Part shown: one piece after another, positions 33,155-64,000 of the stretch | How positions within the stretch are numbered: the first letter of the stretch is position 1 | Layout of the letters: each line of letters begins with the position of its first letter | Assembly: GCA_031761405.1 (NCBI GenBank) | Contig: JASEVX010000001.1 | Coordinates: 25,644,261-25,708,260, forward strand | Reading direction: 5' to 3' | DNA length: 64,000 nt | Origin: Serripes groenlandicus | Taxonomy: Eukaryota > Mollusca > Bivalvia > Cardiida > Cardiidae | The notes under the pieces: generated by a model | Told to the model about the DNA's origin: nothing | The model's database searches: none | The model's input: only the letters and a program-made list of their open reading frames with translations | Position numbers and translations under genes: made by a program

Positions 33155-33560
33155 CTGTGGAGAACTTGCTGCGGCATCGGAAAGGATGATATTTGCCCAA
33201 TTTTTAACAATATTCTTCTCTGAATTAGCTTGTCCGATACCAATTTAAAGTGGTATAATGTTATCATTGGATAACTCTCTACAACTATAATCATATTGTT
33301 TGGTTGTTTAATACGGCAATCAGGCGATATAAGAAAAGGGGCAAAATGACAAAATTTTAAAACTTTATTCTTATGAAAGTGCTCGTCTGATTTCAAGATA
33401 ATTTAGCAGAACTGTTCATACAATGACTCTCTAAATGTTTTAAGTCGTATTAATTGGTTGAAAGTCGTAGAAACCAGGTGACATCTTGACAAAATTGAAC
33501 GTTTAGCTTCAAATAACATCTCATCCTTTCAAAATGACAAAATACCAAGGGATATTCTTT
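33155..33560 (+). repeat. Fragment of the GGCGGCATCAGAAAAGGGGC composite repeat
   Basis: The cores CTGCGGCATCGGAAAGGA, CGGCAATCAGGCGATATAAG and GGGGCAAAATGACAAAATTT parallel the interiors of the composite repeats at 46,750, 54,195 and 60,468. No boundary motifs are present. Confidence 0.7.
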
Positions 33561-33599
33561 TGGCGATCCCTTTCTTAATTATTTTCAAACACGTTCGCT

Positions 33600-35830
33600 G
33601 CGGAACGTGATTATTGTGACGTCAGCGCATGGCGGTAAGGACAACTGCAAATTTCCAAATATAATGAACATTAAGCTTAAAAACGCCGGCGTATCTGTCG
33701 GTTGGCAAATATTGATGTGGTGGATCACGAGAAAAATCATTTATGAACCTGTCTCTACCTGGAACCAGATCGTTTTAGACGTTTTTCTGAGGAAATTATT
33801 TCCCGAATCGAGCAAGGGGGTAAAATGCCGTTGCACACCTTGTCATTATTATTACACTATATGGACGTATAGAGGCATTCGGAATACCTCGGTGATGAAT
33901 GCTTCACCAATGATGAAGGATTACGGAATTACCCGAGAAGTTCCGATTGGTATAGAGGGTCTATTTATAGTAACACGCGCGGGATTCCCTAAATTACCAT
34001 TACGATCATTTTTATCAAAGCGTATAGACAATATAGAGATATTTTTTTTGTGTATTTTAACGAGGTATAATGTGATTTTCCGCATATTTTGCTGTAATAG
34101 AAATTCGGACGCCTGTGATTACCTATAGTTGACTTTTGCTCATGACACCATTGTCGATCACACATTTCTGATAAATATTCTGTGACGTAATCAAGTCAGA
34201 ACATAACGACTTTTAAACGTAAATGACGTACATCATAAATTTCAACAGTATATTGGTATGACGTGAGAGTTTTTGGTACGTCATTTAGCGGAATTTCAAA
34301 GATAAAGGTGGAAGAAAAACACGTTGTGAAAGACAGACAAAACATTTGTAAACGAACATTTTTGACGGTGCGCCAGTCTTGCGTTCCTTTTATTTTAAAA
34401 CTCGTAATTGTCTATATTACAAAAGTTGTTGTCGGAATAGGCATATGAGATAGCCATACTCGTAACAGTTACACGTGTAGCAGTGATACATGTTTATTCA
34501 TTGTAAGTAGCGAATGTCAATGGTAAAAGCTATAAAGTATATAGTCATTACATATTTGTGTGGTGATGATGTAAATATGTAAAACATGTTTATACTCTAT
34601 ACATTTATGAATAATATCATCACATATTTATTATTGTTAATTTCAATCATGTCTACCACTCAAATGTTCATTTAAAGATATCTGGAAACATCTGAAATAA
34701 ATGTTTAAACTATATATGAGTTTTTGCCGGTATTACTGTTGTTACACGCCAAACACTGCAACAGTTTACCAGCTTATCCACTCATACATATGTGTTACCG
34801 TCCCACAGAACTTTAAGTGCTTTGATAATACGTCTGTATTATCGTAAACTTGAAGAGTCACTGTAAATAAGGACTAAGCCTTCTTAAAAGTCGCCTGCAT
34901 TGAAAAATCTTAGTAACAGAAACTCAAAATCTGAAAAATATCAAAACTTATTATTTGAATGAAGCAGTTGACATTGTAGGAAAATGAGAATTTGCTCCTG
35001 CTACTCATAATGCTTTCTGCATTTGTGAAACGTTTGACTGATCGGTTCTCACTTCAGACGCAGGGGAAATTAAGAAGCTTTATTTTAGCTCTGTGTGTGT
35101 GTGTGATTCATGATTCCGAATCACGTGCCTTTTAAGGTAGATTTTATACGAAAGAAATATGGCGTTACAAACAAGTAAACTTTGAAGTTATCCATAGTAT
35201 GTGATATGTGAAACTGGTTCCCCTTATATGGCGTTTATAAATGAGCCGGTCTAGCGGTTAGATGCGTACAGTAAATACTCAGGAGAGCCTGTGCATCATG
35301 ATACATGTTATAAATACCTAAATAGTAAATACACGACGTTCTGACATACAACTGGAAGTGAAGCCTCACTTATCTTATGTGCAACTGAAATAGGTTTAAT
35401 GCAGTTATAGATATTAGCGGTGCTTAATGCAGACCTTAGTGTAATTGTTACAAGTTAAGAGAAGAAACAGAATGCACAAACACATGACAATTATTACTAG
35501 AAGGTTATTGAAACATTATGCGATACATTGGCGAGCAGAGATACCAACAAATAAAAAGGTACTTTTTATATTGGCAGTTGCTCGTTACATTCTTATAACA
35601 ACAACAACACAATATATACCAAACCAAGCGGATCGCTATTTAAAGATCTGTGAATACGAGCGTCGCACCAATCAGATGACATTTTTGTCAAGATCAATCC
35701 AGTCTGATCTGGGTCTTCACTTTTCGTCAATAAGTGACAGAGGCTTTTAGTAGTTAAAAATCTTTTTTCTCTCAAAATAAATATGTTTATGAAGAGCAGA
35801 CAGTTGTGTTCTACACTTGTCATAAGTTAG
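33600..35830. other. Unassigned sequence
   Basis: A 173-codon plus-strand frame (33,607-34,128) shows no domain I recognise. A (GT)n run lies at 35,093-35,105. I see no splice-linked coding structure and call no gene. Confidence 0.4.
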
Positions 35831-35835
35831 TTGTT

Positions 35836-35945
35836 GGTTGCGATAGCGCATAGGTAACGAAGAGGGCTATCAATTCAAGGATCGTGAGTTCAAATGCTTT
35901 CTCGGCCATTCTTTCTCTCCGATGATTTGACAAAAGTAATTTTTC
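35836..35945 (+). mobile_element. SINE 5' fragment, diverged
   Basis: GCGCATAGGTAACGAAGAGG, then ATCGTGAGTTCAAATGC, then GATGATTTGACAAAAGT, follows the order of the SINE head and early body. Confidence 0.6.
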
Positions 35946-36184
35946 TTCCTAAACTTCGTCCTTCAACGGTGTCATTTCACAATATGTAAAGTAGATCCTT
36001 AGGCAAAGTTCAGATTTGAGAGTCACGTCGCTAATCAACAATGCAAAATGAAGATTCAGACCACTTAAAACACTTACAGACATATCATATTGGCAATCTC
36101 GCTGTTTTCAACCCTACAACGGAAGACGGAGGCTTTGAAATATCCTTTTTGTCAAGTTGTACTTTTAAAAGTGTTAACACATGC

Positions 36185-36440
36185 CATATTATGAATCGGG
36201 GCCCTTGACCTTTCCACTTCATAGAAACGCTCAAGTATGATGTTAACAAAAACAATGGAAACTAGGTCAAAGGTCAAGGTCGCAAGGTCAACAATTTTGG
36301 TACTGACAGAAAGGTAATGTCACAAGGAATACACCTGTTATGGTTCAAAAGTAGTGGTCAATGTTAAAGTTTTTTTCGACAGACAGACAGACAGGCCAAA
36401 AACTAGATGCCCACCGAATCGGTGATTCCGGGGGCATAAA
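36185..36440 (-). repeat. Dispersed repeat, inverted partner of 57,935-58,185
   Basis: AGGTCAAAGGTCAAGGTCGC, a (GACA)n run and GATGCCCACCGAATCGGTGA with TTCCGGGGGCAT lie in the reverse order to the copy near 57,960. Confidence 0.75.
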
Positions 36441-36479
36441 AATAATTACAAAACTTATCAACATATAAACGTTCAATGA

Positions 36480-36760
36480 GACGACCCTTCAGCTATAATG
36501 TTAAATAACCATTTCCACATACGACAAGTCAGCATCAGACGACCCTTCAACTATAATGTTAGATAACCATTTCCCACATACGACAAGTCAGCATCAGACG
36601 ACTCATCGAGACAAACACATGGACCTTCTCTATAAATGAAACTATATTGAACAATCTGTTGCAAAATGAGAAATAGTTCATTATGAACACAATCTCTTTT
36701 TCCCACTGTCGTTACAACAAAAGTAAGTTTCATGTGCGTCAACATCGTGGAAAGGGTTAA
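36480..36760 (-). mobile_element. Diverged TTAA-family MITE with duplicated end
   Basis: The right end is GTGGAAAGGGTTAA. The left terminus with its flank (about 58 bp, GACGACCCTTCA, then TAACCATTTCCCACATACGA) is present twice in tandem at 36,480 and 36,538. A TCATTATGA-type central stem is visible. Confidence 0.65.
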
Positions 36761-37053
36761 ACAAAGAAACAAACAAACATTCGCATGTCGATACCGTATC
36801 CACCTATTTGCGAGAACAGTGGTCCGCATGATCCTAGAGATCAGACCCTGTCGCTCCCCTATTAAACAGTGCTTAGTGATTCCATCTAAATAGGACCTTA
36901 AGGCAATGGCTATGAGGGTAGACCCAGACCAGCATGCACATTCGCACAGTCTGATCTGGTTATACACTGATCGCCAATGAGTCGCATACTGGTTTTGTTT
37001 TTTAAATTCTGGCAATGACTGTTCATTTGAATGAGATTAAATATTTGTTTATC

Positions 37054-37283
37054 TTAACCCTTTCCCGCATATAGACGCTTTCTGACGCCTCTACAGCAGA
37101 CAGCCTTTTGAAAACATAGTGACAAAAGAAGAAATTGCTCAAAACCAGCAATTTCTCCTTTTGCCACAATGTTTTCCACTTTTTGTCATAGGTTATCCAT
37201 TCAATTATAGAGATTTTCCATTTGTTGACAAAATATGTTCAAAGTCGTCTGCTGCAGAAATGCTGTATGGGGGAAAGGGTTAA
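37054..37283 (+). mobile_element. TTAA-family MITE, complete
   Basis: 230 bp bounded by TTAACCCTTTCCCGCATATA and GGGGGAAAGGGTTAA. The central stem and both GTCTGCTGCAG-type blocks are present. Confidence 0.94.
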
Positions 37284-37329
37284 CTTGTAACAATCGGACT
37301 AAGGTTGGTTTGCCTTAAGCATCACTCAT

Positions 37330-37530
37330 GTGTATAACTGCCACACGCCCTATTGTAGTTGCTTATTCCATTAGTGGAGCTCAACAGAACCAGTATAACA
37401 TCTCCCGTAAGTTGAAAAGCAGACAGGTGCTTGGAAAGTCTATAATGTGGAAACATACGAATATGTGAACTGACCGCCGTGATATGACTGAAAATTGTTG
37501 AAAATAGTCTTACACCCAAGCCATCAATCC
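37330..37530 (+). mobile_element. SINE 3' fragment
   Basis: AGCAGACAGGTGCTTGGAAA, then GTGAACTGACCGCCGTGATA and TGACTGAAAATTGTTGAAAA with TCTTACACCCAAGCCATCAA, follow the SINE body and tail. Confidence 0.7.
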
Positions 37531-37657
37531 CATAAGTTGGTCAGGGTAAAATGATGATAGAAATATGTATAAGTGTAAAGTTTACTTGTTTCATGGTCCG
37601 AACGGGTTATTTGTTCCGCCATATTTCTTTCGTATATCATATGAATGATGGGGTAAT

Positions 37658-37949
37658 GTAGTAGCTGCAGTGTAGGGTATACATGGTAGTCATGGGTGAA
37701 CAGCAATGATATTTGAGCCGTTCAACACGAAAAGTAATAGATTCCTGAAACAGATCATCCAAAGGAGGCGAAAATTGTCTGTGCGTTTTAACCTGCGCCG
37801 CATGCTTAGGCTGATCCGGGTCGATGCTTTACGCCGAGTCCACAATGTTGGTTTTCTCGCGGGACGGCTCATATAGTGAATGGTGCGCTAAGGTAGTAGC
37901 TGCAGTGAATTGTATACATGGTAGTCATGAGAGAACACAATGGTATGTT
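37658..37949 (+). repeat. Direct repeat of about 55 bp flanking a MITE
   Basis: GTAGTAGCTGCAGTG, then GTATACATGGTAGTCATG, then GAACA-CAATGGTAT occurs at about 37,658-37,712 and again at about 37,892-37,948. The element at 37,714-37,871 lies between. Confidence 0.82.
37714..37871. mobile_element. TGAGCCGTCCCGCGAG-family MITE, internally deleted
   Basis: The right end TTTTCTCGCGGGACGGCTCA is intact and the left end TGAGCCGTTCAACACGAAAA is diverged. About half of the interior present at 24,911 and 44,001 is missing. Confidence 0.85.
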
Positions 37950-38469
37950 ATATTAAATCTGAACTGTCTCATGTATGAGCTGTATTAATTTAAAGGTTTC
38001 AATAAATCATACTAACTACACTTGTGTATACCACGTGACTTTTGACGTCATATTTGCATGGTCAAACAGCAATAATTGCTCTTGATAAGAATGTAAAAAC
38101 AATGGTAACTTTTTTATTTATTCACCCTTTTTAATGAAACATGGCGCAGTCTACGCCGCTTACAATGTCCTGTCTCCGGTATTTACAGGAGTTTGATTAG
38201 TGGTCTAGTTTTTTCAACCACTTCGACGAACTTGTTCTCAAAATCTTTTGCTCCGGTTGTTGGCGATATTAATACATTTTGAGAACAGGTTTATCAAAGT
38301 GTTTGAAGACGGGGCAACGGGGATTTATCTTATATGACCTTATTCTGACCTTACCAGACAACTTATATGATGGGAACAGGAGAGATGGATCAATACGAAC
38401 ACATTGTTTTCATTTGCTGCAGATGCGTCAAAAGCTGTCTGTACGTTGGAAATGGTTATTACTGTTTTT

Positions 38470-39065
38470 GGTCTGGGGTTTTAGCCCCCAATCATAGTAG
38501 TAATACCATTTTTTTCGGAGTTGGCAGCCTGCCAATTGCTGTTAACACCGAACAACGCATTTTAGGGTGAGACTGCGCGAGAAAAATAAGTTCATCATGG
38601 ATTCAACAAAAACTGCATTTAAAAGGTTAAAATCTCCCAAAATAAGATAATTATAATATTGTTGGAACATCAGTAAAACACTTAAGGCGTGAGTACTCCA
38701 ATATAAGTTTAACAAATGCTTTAGAAATTAATGCGCCGAGATGTCAAATATAAGCTTATTTACATTCGAGAAGTGGAACGGATCCCGCGAAAAATGCAGT
38801 GGGGGATTCACCTGGGGGCCCGTAGTGCGTCGAAAAATTGTTAATTTGTATACATGTGAGCTCTTACACTCAGGTGAGCGATATAGAGCCAACAAGGTCC
38901 TCCTGCTTTCCGATTGCCAATTTCATAATATTTACTATGTGTGATATGATCTGTTAACTTCTTAACAATAAATACATAAATATAAGCTGCAAGTGGTATT
39001 TCCTTTCACATGTTCCCTTCTTCTCCAACCTTCCTGCAGCCCCCAGGCCGTCAGCTTCTGTGTTA
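38470..39065 (+). repeat. Dispersed repeat (CGGAGTTGGCAG family), interrupted plus copy
   Basis: 38,470-38,738 matches the reverse complement of 30,990-31,235. The matching end CAGCCCCCAGGCCGTCAGC reappears only at about 39,037, so roughly 300 bp at 38,740-39,035 looks inserted. That insert contains a TCAGGTGAGCGATATAGAGC scrap of the composite repeats. Confidence 0.68.
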
Positions 39066-39189
39066 AGAATTAAATAAAGTACGATACTATTTAGATTCAA
39101 AACGATATTCTTTCAGTGTTCTTTCTTCACCAGGCTGTAAACTCAATGGGGCTAATTTAGCCGGAACAGTTGGTGTTTTTCAATGACAT

Positions 39190-39460
39190 ACGGCAACTCA
39201 GTCGGTAGCGACGAGGGCTGTTAATATCCAGGGGCTGTGAGTTCGAACCATAGCTCGGCCAACAATCTTTCCGACGTTTGACAAAGGTCAGTGCGACAAG
39301 CGTCATTCGTCCTCCACCAATAGGCAAAAACAGTCTATGTGGAAAAGCAGCCAGTTGCTTGGAAAGTATGTTGTGTGGAGTACTGGTGTGAGAAAGCCAT
39401 GAGGCACATGTGTAGGTGAACTGGCCGCCGTGATATGACTGAAAAGGTGTTGGAAAAACT
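39190..39460 (+). mobile_element. tRNA-derived SINE
   Basis: The A-box-like ACTCAGTCGGTAGCGACG and B-box GTGAGTTCGAACC are followed by the conserved body CCGACGTTTGACAAAGGTCA, CAGCCAGTTGCTTGGAAAGT and GTGAACTGGCCGCCGTGATA. The tail is degraded. Confidence 0.86.
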
Positions 39461-39849
39461 TAATTAGTTGAAGGTAAGCATTGTTTACCTTGTACATATG
39501 TTTACTTTGATCACCTTATGTGTATCCTAGCCTTACAGACCGGCAGACGACACAAAAATAACGCGTTTCAAACTACCATTAGTCCGCTTTTTGGCTTTGT
39601 AAACAAACATGTTTAATACGATTGTGATATGTTGGGCATTTCTGCCCTTTTTTCATGAATAAAATATATCTTTAAATTCAGTACATTCAATTAGGGTGGA
39701 CATTATTGTGAGATTGGACGGCGTTATGGGCTATCACATGGCAAACTGTATACTAATGTTCCCAGTGCGTTCCTTTACGGAAAAGGCAATAATGATATAA
39801 CCAGCAGAGCGTTAGTTGCTGTGGCATCAGCAACATTAATATATCTCGT

Positions 39850-40080
39850 CTGAAACTGCTGTTACGATTTTTAAATAATTTCACATGAAAGATCCTATGG
39901 TGACCCTCTCCCAAGAAAGCTTAAGTGAAAACGATTTGGAAAAAAATCATGAATGCCAAGTGCTGTTACAGTTTAACTCAGTATAGTGCAATCTTGAAAA
40001 ATCTTCTCCTCTGAAAGTAGTCGTCCAATTTCAAATAATTTCACGTGAACGATGAATGCTGCGTATATAAGATTCTTCCG
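39850..40080 (+). repeat. Fragment of the 167-bp-unit repeat
   Basis: AAATAATTTCACATGAAAGA, GGTGACCCTCTC and AATCTTCTCCTCTGAAAGT recur in unit order. It ends about 450 bp upstream of the pecanex start. Confidence 0.6.
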
Positions 40081-40519
40081 GCGTAGCTAAAGGACAATAA
40101 TTGATTATTTCCCGTTGTTTATCTTCATGTTTCGATGAGACAAATATTTTCAGCGATTTATTTGTGACGGTTCTATATTTAAAAATGCCGTCATCTACCA
40201 TTTTGCATGTTTCACTCAAAATGTTTCTGTCATTTTATTTCTGAAATTTAATTTGCAGTTGAATGCATCGAATTCACACAATGATGGCATGCATATCACG
40301 ATTGCCTATAAAAGATAGCGTTAATCGATTTAATAAGTTTTGTTTTCGAGACGATAGCGATATTGGAAGCTGTGATTTTCACCCGACTGTTTAAAATTAA
40401 AGATGGATTCCAATTTACATCCGTAATCATAATCGACGTATTTGGTTTCTTTTCTGACAGATCTCTTGAATATGTACACGCTTAAGGCCACTGAAACAAT
40501 GTAGTAGCAAGCATCTTAA

Positions 40520-63460
<22,941 letters not shown>

Positions 63461-63489
63461 GTAAATATTACTTACATTCCTAGAAGTCA

Positions 63490-63830
63490 AGGTCATCCCT
63501 TTTCCACATATAACATTTCGAGGGCTTGGTGTGAAACGGTTGAAACTAAAATTTGTATTTTTTTACCAAGGTTAATCCCCTCGCCATTAAGTCTTTATAA
63601 GCGGTGAATAATTTTTTTGGTTAACAATGGAAATTTAGGTGCCATTGCTCGTTCTGAGCAATGGCACCTAAATTTGCATTGTTTTCAAAGGGGTCAAAAT
63701 TGCCCCTAAACCAGGATTTTCAAAATAGGTTTTTGGTTACAACTGTTTCACGCAAAGCCCTCGATTTGTGCAGCAGATGACTTTGAAAACATCAAGACAA
63801 AGTTTTTGAAAATCTTTATAAGTATCTGGC
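63490..63830. mobile_element. TTAA-family MITE split by a TCGAGGGCTT foldback (intron 12)
   Basis: Flanking MITE pieces are CCCTTTTCCACATATAACAT (about 63,495) and TTTGTGCAGCAGATGACTTT (about 63,765 onward). Confidence 0.78.
63513..63766. mobile_element. TCGAGGGCTT foldback element, complete
   Basis: The ends are TCGAGGGCTTGGTGTGAAAC and GTTTCACGCAAAGCCCTCGA, which pair. Further in, TTTAGGTGCCATTGCTCG and GAGCAATGGCACCTAAATTT form a near-perfect central hairpin around position 63,655. About 250 bp, non-coding. Confidence 0.88.
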
Positions 63831-63972
63831 CAATTTCCTATTAAATAATTATGTAGTAATTTTCCTTGGGTCACCCCCTCTTTGTAAACACATGATTTTT
63901 TATGGATTTTGAGAATTGACTTTAATTTTTGTTTTCACATGATGTCTTTGTATTTTACACTTGAATTGATTG

Positions 63973-64000
63973 TTAACCCTTTCCCTTATATAGACGCTTT
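63973..64000 (+). mobile_element. TTAA-family MITE, cut by the window edge
   Basis: TTAACCCTTTCCCTTATATA followed by GACGCTTT at the last base. Confidence 0.85.

Noticed and set aside
33607..34128. 173-codon plus-strand frame
   Set aside because: No motif recognised and no neighbouring exons. It could be a diverged element but I cannot support a gene.
36551..37015. 154-codon minus-strand frame
   Set aside because: Overlaps MITE sequence for much of its length.
37322..37519. Short minus-strand frame with VLLSSTNGISNYN
   Set aside because: Antisense translation of a SINE fragment. Equivalent frames occur at 39,303 and 41,222.

Overview
This 64 kb window is AT-rich, intron-bearing animal DNA, most likely from a bivalve mollusc. 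Three things point that way: tRNA-derived SINEs and foldback elements of bivalve type, intronless fibrinogen-domain lectin genes of the expanded molluscan kind, and a long-intron pecanex gene. A dreissenid-like heterodont bivalve is my best guess, but that rests on the general look of the repeats and not on a database match.

Layout. Positions 1-16,000 hold no convincing cellular gene. They contain dispersed repeats, a 520-bp CT tract, a dead 5'-truncated LINE on the minus strand (about 8,655-11,650) and several foldback elements. Positions 16,500-30,150 hold a small family of fibrinogen-related (FReD) genes: a broken copy at 16,566, an intact 241-codon copy at 17,963 (+) and an intact 239-codon copy at 29,234-29,953 (-). 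The two intact copies lie in an inverted duplication that also covers a shared TATA promoter, 5' leader, 3' flank and more distal sequence. Positions 30,150-40,500 are repeats and unassigned sequence. Positions 40,526-63,460 carry the first 12 coding exons of a pecanex homologue on the plus strand. They join with consistent splice phases into 1,030 codons, and the gene runs off the right edge of the window.

The window is dominated by mobile DNA. The most abundant family is a foldback MITE of about 230 bp whose ends sit at TTAA (about 20 copies or remnants). Others are a family ending in TGAGCCGTCCCGCGAG, a family ending in TCGAGGGCTT, a second TTAA-flanked hairpin family, tRNA-derived SINEs, and long composite repeats bounded by AG(C/A)TCACCTGAG at one end and GGCCCTCTTGTTT at the other. 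Several are nested inside each other, so their relative ages can be read. The FReD genes are probably secreted pattern-recognition lectins. Pecanex is a multipass membrane protein linked to Notch signalling. I see no functional link between them and no evidence of a novel multi-gene system. The most unusual items are the inverted FReD cassette, the run of five in-frame skippable pecanex exons flanked by inverted MITE pairs, and the nested foldback elements.
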